Assembly: GCA_947283485.1 (NCBI GenBank)
Contig: CAMYOU010000001.1
Span: forward strand, 62,001 to 126,000
Source of the DNA: an uncultured Peptostreptococcaceae bacterium
GTDB taxonomy: Bacteria > Bacillota > Clostridia > Tissierellales > Peptoniphilaceae
Length of the DNA stretch: 64,000 nucleotides
Reading direction: 5' to 3'
Shown here: positions 15,976 to 25,440 of the stretch, piece by piece
Numbering within the stretch: the stretch's first letter is position 1
How the letters are laid out: each line of letters starts with the position of its first letter
The notes under the pieces: model-generated
What the model was told of the DNA's origin: nothing
Database searches by the model: none
The model's input: only the letters and a program-made list of their open reading frames with translations
Made by a program: the position numbers and the translations under genes

Positions 15976-17261
15976 AGTTCCTCCTTCTCGTCCTGCTCTT
16001 TTCTCAGACGCACGATGGTGTTGTCGGTTAGTTCGATGTCCTCTTGGCGGATATAGTCGCCTTGTCGAATCGGGGTGAGGACTTTCGCGCCTTCTATGAG
16101 TGCCATGGGAACATAGTGCTCCTCGCGGGTCGTCTTGTGCGAAAGGATCATCCCGTAGAGATGTTCTCCGCCGATGCCCTCGACGATTTCGCCCGGCGCA
16201 AGGTCGCGTTTTGCCACTGCCACGGTGTCGCAGACTTGTCCCGCGGACGGAGCCAATGTGACATCGCGGTCGATGACGGCGCGATAGATGGACGCCGGCG
16301 TCTCGAGGCTCGTGAGATGATAGGGGCGTACCAGCGCAAAGACAGGTCCCTCGCCCATGCCGAGGTAGTGCATGAGGGATTTCACATCGTCTCGTTTGCT
16401 CGTCACGAGGACGAAGACGCCCGGCGCGACGCCGAACGCATAGTCGACGATGCCGTAGCCGGATAGGATGCCGCCGTCCTCCTGCCGCGTAAAAATCTTT
16501 GCAAGGGACTTCGCATCGGCTTCGGGACCGTGACATCCGGGCACATCGGGGATAAAGCCGATGGCATTGCCCACGGTCGTAAGCTCGATCATCGTATTGG
16601 TGCCGTCGACAAAACCCGTGAGCATCTTGGGACTGAGCCCTTGTGCGCGTGCGGTGGATTCGAGTTTCTCCGCCGTCGCCGTGCGATCGAGGGGATTGTT
16701 CTTCCCCTTGCCGACCGCGAGAAGATCAAAGCCGAGTCCGAGCGCAAAATCGACGAGTTCCATGATGGCACCCGGTTCATCGCCCGCGGAGAGCGTGTAG
16801 ACGACGCCCGCTTTCTCCGCGCGTCTTAAGAGCTCGGGGCCGACGGCACTGTCCATCTCGACATTGAGTGTGATGATGTCCTTCTTCGCTTCGATTGCGG
16901 CAAGCGTGATCTCCGTGCCGAAATCGGGATTTCCCGTCGCGTCGACAATTGCGTCGATTTCTCCGATCGCCATCGGAAGTTTCGGATCTTTCGTCACGAC
17001 AAAATGATCCGCAAGCACTTCCGCACGTGCCTTCTCGGGATCGTCGGTCTTTGTGATATGCATGAGTTTAACGCCGGAATTTAGGAGCGCGTTCACCGCT
17101 TTTTCCTCGGTACGGCTCACGATGACGGACGGACACATCGCCGGAATCGTCGACATCTGCGCGATGAGCGCGCGTCCCATTTTGCCCACGCCGTAGAGCG
17201 CGAGACGTATTTTTTTCCCCGCCCGATCCATGCGGACGAGTTCTTTATTGATTGTAAGCAT
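15972..17261 (-). CDS. Homoserine-dehydrogenase-like oxidoreductase with C-terminal SAF domain
   Basis: From ATG 17261 the product is 429 residues. The N-terminal Rossmann motif is LALYGVGKMGRALI (about 19-32), followed by DAIVDATGNPDFG and a catalytic-like region with DGTNTMIE and GCHGPEADAKSL. Residues about 340-420 contain DTVAVAKRDLAPGEIVEGIGG, a SAF domain as in antifreeze-like and altronate dehydratase proteins. This is the predicted homoserine-dehydrogenase-related family (COG4091) whose substrate is not established. It leads an operon with carbamate kinase. A TGGTATAAT extended -10 lies 29 bases upstream. Confidence 0.75.
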   Translation of the reverse strand: MLTINKELVRMDRAGKKIRLALYGVGKMGRALIAQMSTIPAMCPSVIVSRTEEKAVNALLNSGVKLMHITKTDDPEKARAEVLADHFVVTKDPKLPMAIGEIDAIVDATGNPDFGTEITLAAIEAKKDIITLNVEMDSAVGPELLRRAEKAGVVYTLSAGDEPGAIMELVDFALGLGFDLLAVGKGKNNPLDRTATAEKLESTARAQGLSPKMLTGFVDGTNTMIELTTVGNAIGFIPDVPGCHGPEADAKSLAKIFTRQEDGGILSGYGIVDYAFGVAPGVFVLVTSKRDDVKSLMHYLGMGEGPVFALVRPYHLTSLETPASIYRAVIDRDVTLAPSAGQVCDTVAVAKRDLAPGEIVEGIGGEHLYGMILSHKTTREEHYVPMALIEGAKVLTPIRQGDYIRQEDIELTDNTIVRLRKEQDEKEEL

Positions 17262-17289
17262 GAGATCCTCGCTTTCTTTCCATGCGCCT

Positions 17290-17298
17290 ATTATACCA
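17290..17298 (-). promoter_or_regulatory. Extended -10 promoter of the SAF dehydrogenase-arcC unit
   Basis: TGGTATAAT on the minus strand, spaced normally for a short leader. Confidence 0.6.
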
Positions 17299-17383
17299 TG
17301 AGACGAAGATTTCGCGGGAACGGAGAGATGTGCCGCGCGGAACACATTTGGGTATCTATGAAATAGTACCAAAGGAGGATAAA

Positions 17384-18142
17384 ATGAAATTTCAAAATAA
17401 AATCATGATCGTAACCGGCGCATCATCGGGCGTCGGACGCAGTACCGCTCTCAGAGCGGCGCGAGAGGGCGCGACCGTCTACGCCTTTGCGCGCAGAGAA
17501 GAGAAACTCGAAAGCTTACGAGACGAAGCGCGCGCCGAGCATTTTGCCGGCGAGATCATCCCCGTCGCGGGCGATGTGTCGAAGCGCGAGGACGTCGCAA
17601 GACTCTTCGAAACCGTCGAGCACGCGCACGGCAAACTCGACATCCTCATCGCCAATGCGGGCGTCATGGATCAGTTCGAACCCGTGACGCATAGCACGGA
17701 GGAGAATCTCGATCGCATCTTCGCGATCAATGTCAAAGGCACGTTTCGCCTCTTCCAAGGCGCGATTCCCCTCATGAAAGACGGCGGCGCGATCGTCGCC
17801 ACGGGATCCATCGCGTCGATCCGCGGCGGCAAAGCGGGCGTCGCGTACACGATGTCGAAGTGTGCCATCGAAGGCCTCGTGCGCAATACCGCGGCGATGT
17901 ATGCGAACGACGGGATCCGCACCAATGCGGTGGCACCCGGCGGCATCGCTACGGAGATCCTCTCGAACATGCACGACGTCGATGAAAAAGGCATGGAGGT
18001 CGTCATGCGCGGGCCCAAGCTCGACAAGATGGTCGCGACCGCGGATGAGATCGCGGCAAATCTTCTCTTCCTCGCGTCGGACGACGCGTCGAATATCAAC
18101 GGTCAGATTCTCGTCTCCGACGGCGGACTCACCATTCTCTAA
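17384..18142 (+). CDS. SDR family oxidoreductase
   Basis: A 252-residue classical short-chain dehydrogenase starting at ATG 17384 behind AAAGGAGGATAAA. It has the cofactor loop TGASSGVGR (about 12-20), NAG at the NANAGV segment, catalytic Ser in ATGSIASIRGG, and YTMSK giving Tyr/Lys. The C-terminal LASDDASNINGQILVSDGG is the common SDR ending. Substrate cannot be predicted. The gene is single, divergent from the SAF dehydrogenase, with a terminator 15 bases after it. Confidence 0.88.
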   Translation: MKFQNKIMIVTGASSGVGRSTALRAAREGATVYAFARREEKLESLRDEARAEHFAGEIIPVAGDVSKREDVARLFETVEHAHGKLDILIANAGVMDQFEPVTHSTEENLDRIFAINVKGTFRLFQGAIPLMKDGGAIVATGSIASIRGGKAGVAYTMSKCAIEGLVRNTAAMYANDGIRTNAVAPGGIATEILSNMHDVDEKGMEVVMRGPKLDKMVATADEIAANLLFLASDDASNINGQILVSDGGLTIL

Positions 18143-18157
18143 ACGCAATAAGAAAGC

Positions 18158-18193
18158 GAAACTCCGTCATCCAATAGGACGACGGGGTTTTTG
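18158..18193 (+). terminator. Terminator after the SDR gene
   Basis: AAACTCCGTC and GACGGGGTTTTT arms with a short loop. Confidence 0.75.
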
Positions 18194-18300
18194 ATTGTCC
18201 GAAATTTGATTGCGCAGAAGAAAATTTGCGCAAAACAGGCAACGCGAAAAATTTTAGATGAGACGCACGCGCCGAAAAATCTTGCAGTGTATTCGAGTCA

Positions 18301-18334
18301 CAAAAAAAGAACCGTCCGGGCGGTTCTTCTTTTC
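18301..18334. terminator. Terminator after copZ
   Basis: A-tract, AGAACCGTCC and GGGCGGTTCT stem and T-tract, active for the minus-strand copAZ unit. Confidence 0.75.
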
Positions 18335-18337
18335 TAT

Positions 18338-18535
18338 CTATGCGCCGACTTCGAAGCCTGCGTCTTCGATGGCGTTTTTCACCGCGTCCATGGAATAGTC
18401 GCCTTCGACGGTCGCGGTGCCGCCCGCAAGATCGACGACGACTTTCGTGACGCCTTCGACCGCGGAGATTCCTTTCTCGACGGATGCTTTGCAATGTTCG
18501 CAGCTCATGCCTTCCACTTTGATGATTTCTCTCAT
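18338..18535 (-). CDS. copZ: Copper chaperone-like HMA protein
   Basis: A 65-residue stand-alone heavy-metal-associated domain with the GMSCEHC motif (Cys12, Cys15) and the usual beta-alpha-beta pattern. It would bind Cu(I) in the cytoplasm and hand it to the P-type ATPase. Its start overlaps the copA stop by 4 bases, supporting one transcript and equal regulation. No CsoR or CopY regulator is visible nearby. Confidence 0.9.
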   Translation of the reverse strand: MREIIKVEGMSCEHCKASVEKGISAVEGVTKVVVDLAGGTATVEGDYSMDAVKNAIEDAGFEVGA

Positions 18536-20871
18536 GATTTTACCTCCTTTTTCTTCGCGATGCCGTAGCGTGCGGGATCGAATCGTTTGAGCCTGAGGCT
18601 GTTCGTGACGACGCTGACGCTCGAGAACGCCATGGCGGCGGACGCGAGCATGGGGCTTAAATATCCGAGTGCCGCAACGGGGATCGCAATCGTATTATAA
18701 CAAAATGCCCAGAAGAGATTCTCTTTGATGATGCGCATGGTGGCGCGCGAGAGGGCGACGGCGACGGGAATGGACGTGAGTTTCCCTGAGGAAATGGTGA
18801 TGTCCCCCGCTTCCATCGCAATGTCGGTGCCCGTACCCATGGCGAAACCCACGTCCGCAAGGGCGAGGGCGGGTGCATCGTTGATGCCGTCTCCGACCAT
18901 GCCGACGACGCCGTATTGTTCGCGCAGTTCCCTTAAAATCTCAGCTTTTTCATCGGGGAGCACGCGGGCGCGTACGTCTTCGATGCCGGTCTCCCGGGCG
19001 ATTTCTTCGGCGACGCTTCTTTGGTCGCCGGTCACGAGAACGCTCTTGATGCCGAGTTTCGCAAGCTTCGCGACGGTCTCGGGTGCGTCTTCTTTCATCG
19101 TGTCGGCGATGGCAAAGACACCGCGCACCTTGCCGTCCGAGAGCACGACGACAGTCTTCGTTGCATCGGCAAACGCGATCTCTTCTCCGGGTGCCGCCCA
19201 TTCGGACTTCCCGAGTCGATAGGATACGCCGTCCACGACGCCTTCCACGCCGTAGCCGGGCACCGCGCGAAAATCGGTGACGGTCTTTTCCTCGACGCCC
19301 GCTTCGTCCGCGGCGGCAACGATCGCTTCGGCGAGCGTGTGTTCGCTCCTGCGTTCGAGTGCGGCGGCGACGGCGAGATCGCCCTCGTAGTCGGTGAGTT
19401 TCGCTTCGCCGACGGTGAGCGTACCGGTCTTGTCAAAAGCCATCGCTTTGAGATGATGCGCCTTCTCGAGTTCGACACCGGATTTGAAAAGAATCCCGCG
19501 TTTTGCCCCTTCGCCCGTCGCGACCATGATGGCGGTCGGGGTCGCAAGGCCCAGCGCACACGGGCAGGCGATGACGAGCACCGCCACGGCGCGTAAGAGC
19601 GCGGTGTCAAAGGTATGGAGAAACGCATAGGTGAGTCCGAACGTCGCGATCGCCGCGACGATGACACAGGGCACGAAGATGCCCGCAATCTTGTCCGCAA
19701 GTCTCTCGACGGGTGCTTTCTCGAGTTGCGCATCCTCGACGAGTCGGACCATCCGTGCCAGTGCGGTGGCACTCCCCACTGCATCGACGCGCACGATGAG
19801 ATGCCCTTCGCGGTTCACCGTGCCGCCCGTCACGCGTTCGCCCGGCTCTTTTTTCACGGGGAGACTCTCGCCCGTGAGCATGGATTCGTCGACATGCGTC
19901 ATGCCTTCAACGACGACGCCGTCCACGGGAATGCGTTCGCCGGGGAGAATCTCGACGCGATCGTCAAGATCGACATCGCGCATGCGCACATCCTCTCTCG
20001 TACCGTCCGCACGCACGATCCGCGCCGTCTCGGGCGTGAGCTCTTTGAGCTTCTCAATCGCCTCGCCAGTCTTCGCCTTGGCACGCGCTTCAAAAGTCTT
20101 CCCGAGAAGCACGAGCGTGATGATGGTCGCGGACGATTCGAAATAAAAATCCATCCCGCCCGTTCGCCATTCGTAGATCGAAAAGAGATACGCCGCCATC
20201 GTGCCCATGACGACGAGGACGTCCATATTCGCCCCGCCGCCGCGTAAAGACGCAAACGCCGAGCGAAAATATCTTCTCCCGGGGATAAATTCCACGAGCG
20301 ACGCGAGGACAAACTGCACGCTCCCCGTCATGAGCACGTTCTCGACACCCGCCATGTGAAAAAACATCGCGGCAAAGAGCGGAATCGTAAAGACGAGCGC
20401 GATGAAGAAATCGCGTCGCAGCGTCGTAAACTCCCGTTCTCTTCGGACTTTCTCGGCATGTGTGCGATCGTCGTCGTAAGCTTTTGCCGCGTGTCCCCCC
20501 GCACGAAAGATCTCGAGGATCTGCGCTTCGTCGAAGAGTCCCGAGTCGTAGCGGAGTTTCACGCTCTCTCCGTCCGGTGAGAGGGTGAGTTCCACTTCGT
20601 CTCCGAAGAGCCCTTGGATTTTCTCCGATTCTTTTTTCATGGGCGGCGTAAGGACAAATGTGCGTTCGTCCTTTGCCACATCATAACCCGCGCGACGGAT
20701 TACGCGGATCATCTCCTCCGGCGTCGCGGGCGCGTCATAGACCACGTCCGCCTTCTCGGCGATGAGATTCACTTTCGCAGACGAAACGCCCTCGATGCGA
20801 CCGAGGACCTTTTCCACCCGCGCACTGCAAGCCGCGCAGTGCATACCCGTTACAGAAATTTTTGTTCGCAT
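18532..20871 (-). CDS. copA: Copper-translocating P-type ATPase
   Basis: 779 residues from ATG 20871 (GGGGGAACT leader); a GTG five codons earlier is less likely. In order: one HMA domain with GMHCAAC (Cys12, Cys15), membrane helices, the phosphatase loop MTHVDESMLTGES, the transmembrane metal site CPC in VIACPCALGLATPTA, the phosphorylation site DKTGTLTVG, and the hinge GDGINDAPALALADVG. This is the Cu(I) exporting P1B-1 class. HMA count is one, and the second metal-binding protein is the separate CopZ. It starts 60 bases after the lipoprotein gene. Confidence 0.95.
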   Translation of the reverse strand: MRTKISVTGMHCAACSARVEKVLGRIEGVSSAKVNLIAEKADVVYDAPATPEEMIRVIRRAGYDVAKDERTFVLTPPMKKESEKIQGLFGDEVELTLSPDGESVKLRYDSGLFDEAQILEIFRAGGHAAKAYDDDRTHAEKVRREREFTTLRRDFFIALVFTIPLFAAMFFHMAGVENVLMTGSVQFVLASLVEFIPGRRYFRSAFASLRGGGANMDVLVVMGTMAAYLFSIYEWRTGGMDFYFESSATIITLVLLGKTFEARAKAKTGEAIEKLKELTPETARIVRADGTREDVRMRDVDLDDRVEILPGERIPVDGVVVEGMTHVDESMLTGESLPVKKEPGERVTGGTVNREGHLIVRVDAVGSATALARMVRLVEDAQLEKAPVERLADKIAGIFVPCVIVAAIATFGLTYAFLHTFDTALLRAVAVLVIACPCALGLATPTAIMVATGEGAKRGILFKSGVELEKAHHLKAMAFDKTGTLTVGEAKLTDYEGDLAVAAALERRSEHTLAEAIVAAADEAGVEEKTVTDFRAVPGYGVEGVVDGVSYRLGKSEWAAPGEEIAFADATKTVVVLSDGKVRGVFAIADTMKEDAPETVAKLAKLGIKSVLVTGDQRSVAEEIARETGIEDVRARVLPDEKAEILRELREQYGVVGMVGDGINDAPALALADVGFAMGTGTDIAMEAGDITISSGKLTSIPVAVALSRATMRIIKENLFWAFCYNTIAIPVAALGYLSPMLASAAMAFSSVSVVTNSLRLKRFDPARYGIAKKKEVKS

Positions 20872-20931
20872 AGTTCCCCCTTTCACGGAATAGAAAGCGC
20901 CGCACCACGGCGACGCTCGTTTCTACAAACC

Positions 20932-22110
20932 CTATTCAAACATGCCGAGATTCTCGCGCTCCCATTTTTCATAAGTCTCTTTGCGTTTCGCACCATAGTC
21001 CGGATCGTGCGCATCGAAGCGCATGAAAATATCGTAGATGATCTCACGATAACGGCTGTCGGGATAATTCTGCACATAGTGCGAGTACGCAACACGCGCG
21101 ACGTACGGATCCTTGATCCCGAGGACGAAGAGTCTGTGCGCCTCGCGAATCTCTTTCTTGAGGATCGAATCGAGGTAATGCGTCCCGGGATTTTTGAGAA
21201 ATTCCTCTTCGAGATCGTGATAGCGCGAAATGTATGCGTCCCAGTCCTTTTCATCGGCAAATTGAGCGGGATCCATGCGCTTGCCTAAGATCTTCTCCAT
21301 GCGCGCGATATGCTCGCGGAACGGTTCGGAGAATCGATCCTTATGGGTGATGAGATAGTTGATCCGATCAAATTCCTCGCGCCCGTCATAGCGTTTCACC
21401 GTCGGAAATTCCTCCCCGAGAAAATGGCTCGGTGCGAGTTTCACGGCTTCGGTGAGATAATCGGAAAAATCCATAAGTGCGTGATCCGCCGCTTTGGGAT
21501 GTTCTTTGAGAAAGGTCGTAAGATACGCCGACTCTGCTTTCACCGCGTCCGCATCGGTCGCGGCGTGCATGAGTCTCTTGCGGTACCTCCCCGCGTCCGT
21601 TTCGGGGAAATGCCACTCCATGGCGTGTACGACGGCGTACAGGGCATCGCGCTTGGCGCCGTTCTCCGTCTCGACGAGAATCGCAACGGGAAAATCCGGA
21701 TCCCCGCCGATCACGAGACCGCCCTCAATCACATTCTCTCCGCGCGCGACAAAATACGGATATTCGGTGAGTCCGTCCATCGTCCGCGCCGTGCCGAATG
21801 CGGCTTCGGGATAATAGTCATACGGCTTCTTCTCTCCCGCCGGCATCGGTTCGAGGCGTTTTACGACGATGCGGCGCAAGGGATAGAGCCGTTCCGAGAG
21901 AACGAGCATGTCTTCGTTCGACTTATAGAGTACGGAAAAACGATCGGGCACCGAGACGGTAAGTCCCAGCGCGTCGATCTCGATGGCGGGTGCAATTTCG
22001 CCCGTCGTCTCGCCCGTCGCCTCTTCCGACGTACCCGCCTTGGGCGCACTGCACGCGACGAAGAAGATCACAAAGGCGAGGACGGCGATGTGCTTGAGAT
22101 ATTGTTTCAT
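20932..22110 (-). CDS. Lipoprotein of unknown function
   Basis: A 392-residue protein with signal sequence and lipobox FVACS (Cys20). A Thr/Glu/Gly-rich linker follows, then a region LGLTVSVPDRFSVLYKSNED and a mostly helical acidic C-terminal half ending in REIIYDIFMRFDAHDPDYG. I recognise no domain. It begins 12 bases after the serS stop on the same strand and so is probably co-transcribed with serS. Its role in relation to SerS or to the copper genes that follow is unknown. Confidence 0.75.
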   Translation of the reverse strand: MKQYLKHIAVLAFVIFFVACSAPKAGTSEEATGETTGEIAPAIEIDALGLTVSVPDRFSVLYKSNEDMLVLSERLYPLRRIVVKRLEPMPAGEKKPYDYYPEAAFGTARTMDGLTEYPYFVARGENVIEGGLVIGGDPDFPVAILVETENGAKRDALYAVVHAMEWHFPETDAGRYRKRLMHAATDADAVKAESAYLTTFLKEHPKAADHALMDFSDYLTEAVKLAPSHFLGEEFPTVKRYDGREEFDRINYLITHKDRFSEPFREHIARMEKILGKRMDPAQFADEKDWDAYISRYHDLEEEFLKNPGTHYLDSILKKEIREAHRLFVLGIKDPYVARVAYSHYVQNYPDSRYREIIYDIFMRFDAHDPDYGAKRKETYEKWERENLGMFE

Positions 22111-22122
22111 CGGGAACCCTCC

Positions 22123-23400
22123 CTACGAAAGTTTTTCTTTCCCTCCGAGATACGGTCTTAGAACCTCGGGAACGGTGACGGAGCCATCTTCCTGGTAGTG
22201 GTTTTCGAGATAGGCGATGAGCATTCTCGGCGGAGCGACGACCGTGTTGTTGAGCGTATGGGCAAAATGTACGCCGTTCTCATCGCGGACGCGAATTCCG
22301 AGGCGTCTTGCCTGTGCGTCCCCGAGATTCGAGCAACTGCCGACCTCAAAATACTTCTCCTGACGCGGACTCCACGCTTCGACGTCGCAGGAGCGGACTT
22401 TGAGATCCGCAAGATCGCCCGAGCAACACTCGAGTTTACGCACGGGAATCGCGAGCGAGCGGAAAAATTCCACCGTGAGATTTAACATTTCTTCATAAAA
22501 AGCGGGGCTGTCCTCCGGCTCGCAGAGAATGACCATCTCCTGTTTTTCAAATTGATGGATGCGATAGACGCCGCGCTCCTCGATGCCGTGTGCGCCGACC
22601 TCTTTTCGAAAACACGGCGAATAGCTCGTGAGCTTCAAGGGCAGATCCTCTGCGGGTGTGATCGTGTCGATGAAGCGACCGATCATCGAGTGCTCGCTCG
22701 TCCCGATGAGATATAAGTCCTCGCCCTCGATCTTGTACATCATATTCTCCATGTCCTCAAAACTCATGACCCCCTCCACGACGGAACGGCGAATCATAAA
22801 CGGCGGGACGCAATAGAGAAAACCGCGGTCGATCATAAAATCGCGCGCATAGGAAAGAATCGCGGAATGTAAACGCGCGATATCCCCCGTAAGAAAGTAG
22901 AAACCCGCGCCGGACGTCTTTCTCGCACTGTCGAGATCGATCCCCGAGAGTTTCTCCATGATGTCCACATGGTACGGAATCTCATACGGCGGAACCACCG
23001 GTTCACCGATGCGCTCGAGTTCCACATTCTCACTGTCGTCGCGCCCGATCGGCACTTCGTCTCCGATGATCTGCGGAATGGACATCATGCATTCGCGCAA
23101 TTTTTCGGCAAGGGTCTTCTCGTTCTCCTCAAGTTCCTCAAGACGTGCGTTGATCTTCTTGACCTCTTCTTTCGCACGCTCGGCTTCGTCCTTCTCGTTC
23201 TTCGCCATATGCATGCCGATCGTCTTCGAGATCTTGTTGCGATCGGCTCTCAGCGCATCCGCCTCCGTCTTGTCCGCGCGGAAAAGACGGTCGAACTCAA
23301 GTGCCTCGTCGACGAGATGAAGACGATCCTCCTTGAATTTCTTGCGCATATTTTCGCGCACGAGATCCGGATTCTCGCGTAAGAGTTTGATATCAATCAT
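22123..23400 (-). CDS. serS: Seryl-tRNA synthetase
   Basis: 425 residues, full length for SerS. Residues 1-100 form the tRNA-binding coiled coil (LLRENPDLVRENMRKK start). The class II catalytic core has FRKEVGAHGIEERGVYRIHQF (motif 2 region, near residues 265-285) and VAPPRMLIAYLENHY (motif 3). It charges tRNA-Ser and also feeds selenocysteine synthesis. AGGAGGAC precedes the ATG, and an extended -10 lies at 23440-23448. I looked for a T-box leader and saw none. Confidence 0.96.
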   Translation of the reverse strand: MIDIKLLRENPDLVRENMRKKFKEDRLHLVDEALEFDRLFRADKTEADALRADRNKISKTIGMHMAKNEKDEAERAKEEVKKINARLEELEENEKTLAEKLRECMMSIPQIIGDEVPIGRDDSENVELERIGEPVVPPYEIPYHVDIMEKLSGIDLDSARKTSGAGFYFLTGDIARLHSAILSYARDFMIDRGFLYCVPPFMIRRSVVEGVMSFEDMENMMYKIEGEDLYLIGTSEHSMIGRFIDTITPAEDLPLKLTSYSPCFRKEVGAHGIEERGVYRIHQFEKQEMVILCEPEDSPAFYEEMLNLTVEFFRSLAIPVRKLECCSGDLADLKVRSCDVEAWSPRQEKYFEVGSCSNLGDAQARRLGIRVRDENGVHFAHTLNNTVVAPPRMLIAYLENHYQEDGSVTVPEVLRPYLGGKEKLS

Positions 23401-23439
23401 GGCTTGTCCTCCTCCAAAAAAAGCTCATTCTTATCTTTC

Positions 23440-23448
23440 AGTATAGCA
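23440..23448 (-). promoter_or_regulatory. Extended -10 promoter of serS
   Basis: TGCTATACT on the minus strand, 40 bases before the serS start. Confidence 0.6.
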
Positions 23449-23552
23449 TAAATGCGCGATAGGTTCGCACGAAAACCCATTTTTCCGTGGAAAGCCGCCC
23501 GCGTTTTCGCCGGGTGCGTCGCGGATGATTTCTCGTCGCGTCGCCTTTCTCT

Positions 23553-23812
23553 CAAAAAAAGCATCGATCCCACGGTACTTTTTTTCGTCGTCTCGGCGTT
23601 CAGTGTCCAAAAGCATCAAACCGACGGTGCTTTTTTTCTATCATCTCCGACTTGAGCGACCGAAGAAAACGCCCCTGCATTGCGTTTTTCACGTCCACTC
23701 CGACTTGGGTGACAAAAAGAAACAACCCTGCACCATTTTTTTGTTTCAGTTCCGACTGAAGCGACAAAAAGAAAACCCTCTCTCGCTTCTTCCATGTTTT
23801 CCGATGCGAGCC
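23553..23812. repeat. Degenerate tandem array, about five units of about 53 bp
   Basis: The 470-base spacer between serS and the Tct operon holds no supported gene. Successive units start near 23553, 23608, 23661, 23714 and 23766. Each has an A-tract, a C-rich middle, a T-tract and a closing motif like CCGACTTGAGCGAC (seen as CCGACTTGAGCGAC, CCGACTTGGGTGAC, CCGACTGAAGCGAC). Several units could fold as weak terminator-like hairpins. Spacing is regular but sequences have diverged, unlike a CRISPR array. Confidence 0.65.
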
Positions 23813-23822
23813 GTTTTCCCCA

Positions 23823-23855
23823 CCAAAAAAGCATCCCCGAGAGGATGCTTTTTCT
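23823..23855 (-). terminator. Terminator of the tctCBA operon
   Basis: Minus strand AAAAAGCATCC, short loop, GGATGCTTTTTT, 15 bases after the tctA stop. Confidence 0.8.
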
Positions 23856-23869
23856 ACTTGATGCTCTTT

Positions 23870-25429
23870 TTATTCGTCAAAGAATTTTTCGTTGTCCAGA
23901 ATTTCTTTGATTTCGTCTTCGGAAGCGGCACTGTCGATGGATTTTTTCTCCAGTTTTGCCATGATCATGGGCGAAAATACGCCGAAGATCGAAAGCGCGA
24001 TGAGTACCCAGCAGATAGGCGTGGAGAAGAGAATGCCGGGATTCCCGCCGGAGAGCGCGAGGGATCTTCTAAGTCCCTTTTCGCCGATGGGTCCGAGGAT
24101 GAGCGCAAGGACGATGGCTGCGTTATTGAGTCCGAATTTCCGCACGAGATAACCGATGATGCCGAAGATGAGCATGATGAAGACATCGGTGATGTTTCTG
24201 TGGATGGCGAACGATCCGACGACGCAGAGTACGGTGACGGCAGGGATGAGAATCTTGTCGGAGAGTCTCGAGATCTGCGCAAATCCTCTGCACCCGAGGA
24301 GTCCGACGCCGAGCATGATGAACTGGATGAAGACGAAGCCCGCAAAGAATGTATAGGTCATGGCAGCGGTTTCGCCGACGAAGAGATTGGGTCCGGGGGT
24401 GAGACCCTGAATGATGAGTCCGCCCATAAGCACAGCGGTAACGGATTCTCCGGGGATGCCGAGCGTAAGGGTCGGGATGAGCGATCCGCCGGTGACGGCG
24501 TTGTTCGCGGCTTCGCAGCCGGCGACGCCTTCGTACGATCCGTTGTCAAATTCTTCCGGATGTTTCGCAAACTGCTTGGCGGTATTGTAGCCGAGGAAGC
24601 ATGCGATGGACGCGCCTGCGCCGGGCAGAATCCCGGTGAGCGTACCGATGACGGAGGAACGGAGCCACGTGGGCAGAAGTTCCTTGATCTCTTGTTTCGT
24701 AAGGAGCAGCGAGTCCTTAAATTCTTTCGCTTTTACACGCTCCTTGATCTTCGCTTCGGCGAGGATGAAGACTTGGCTTAGCGAGAAGAGTCCGATGAGG
24801 GCGCAAGTGACGTTGATGCCCTCATAGAGAGACGCCTGACCGAACATGAATCGTTGCGTGCCGTCGATGGGATCCATACCGATCGTGGATAGGAGCAGTC
24901 CGATCGCGCCGGAAATGAGACCCTTGAGGATCGATTTGGACGATACGCCCGCGATGATCGTGAGTCCGAAGATCGAAAGCCAGAAATATTCGGGCGAGCC
25001 GAATTTCATCGCGAGGGACGCGAGAACGGGGGTAAAGAAATACAGGGCGATGCAGGAGAAAAGACCGCCGAAGAAAGACGAGAAAGTCGCCGTTCCGAGG
25101 GCTCTTCCGGCTCTACCCTGGAGCGTCATCTTATAGCCCTCAATGGCCGTTGCCGCCGCCGCGGGCGTGCCGGGCGTGTGAATGAGAATCGCGGAGATCG
25201 AGCCGCCGAAGATCGCGCCGCAGTAGATCGCGCCGAGCATGATGAGTCCCGTCGAAGCCTCCATGGAAAAGGTGAGCGGCAAGAGCAGTGCCACACCCAT
25301 TGCCGCAGAGAGTCCGGGCAAGCAGCCGATGACGATGCCGACCGTGACACCGATCACCATGATGAGCAGATTGATGGGCGTAAGGGCCGCTCCGAAGCCC
25401 ATCGCCATAAGTTGTAATGTTTCGAGCAT
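23870..25429 (-). CDS. tctA: Tripartite tricarboxylate transporter, large membrane subunit TctA
   Basis: 519 residues with about twelve membrane segments, starting [20 protein letters not shown]. Conserved pieces are [51 protein letters not shown] and [14 protein letters not shown]; the repeated Gly/Pro-rich loops mark TctA. It forms the translocation channel for an organic anion captured by TctC. It is the last gene of tctC-tctB-tctA. The charged C-terminus includes [16 protein letters not shown]. The carboxylate transported (citrate, tartrate or another) cannot be told. Confidence 0.95.
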   Translation of the reverse strand: MLETLQLMAMGFGAALTPINLLIMVIGVTVGIVIGCLPGLSAAMGVALLLPLTFSMEASTGLIMLGAIYCGAIFGGSISAILIHTPGTPAAAATAIEGYKMTLQGRAGRALGTATFSSFFGGLFSCIALYFFTPVLASLAMKFGSPEYFWLSIFGLTIIAGVSSKSILKGLISGAIGLLLSTIGMDPIDGTQRFMFGQASLYEGINVTCALIGLFSLSQVFILAEAKIKERVKAKEFKDSLLLTKQEIKELLPTWLRSSVIGTLTGILPGAGASIACFLGYNTAKQFAKHPEEFDNGSYEGVAGCEAANNAVTGGSLIPTLTLGIPGESVTAVLMGGLIIQGLTPGPNLFVGETAAMTYTFFAGFVFIQFIMLGVGLLGCRGFAQISRLSDKILIPAVTVLCVVGSFAIHRNITDVFIMLIFGIIGYLVRKFGLNNAAIVLALILGPIGEKGLRRSLALSGGNPGILFSTPICWVLIALSIFGVFSPMIMAKLEKKSIDSAASEDEIKEILDNEKFFDE

Positions 25430-25440
25430 AATTTCCTCCT

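Noticed and set aside
23401..23869. T-box leader for serS or a CRISPR array in the spacer
   Set aside because: No AGGGTGGNACCGCG antiterminator motif; repeat units are too diverged, lack separate spacers and contain A/T-tracts unlike CRISPR repeats.
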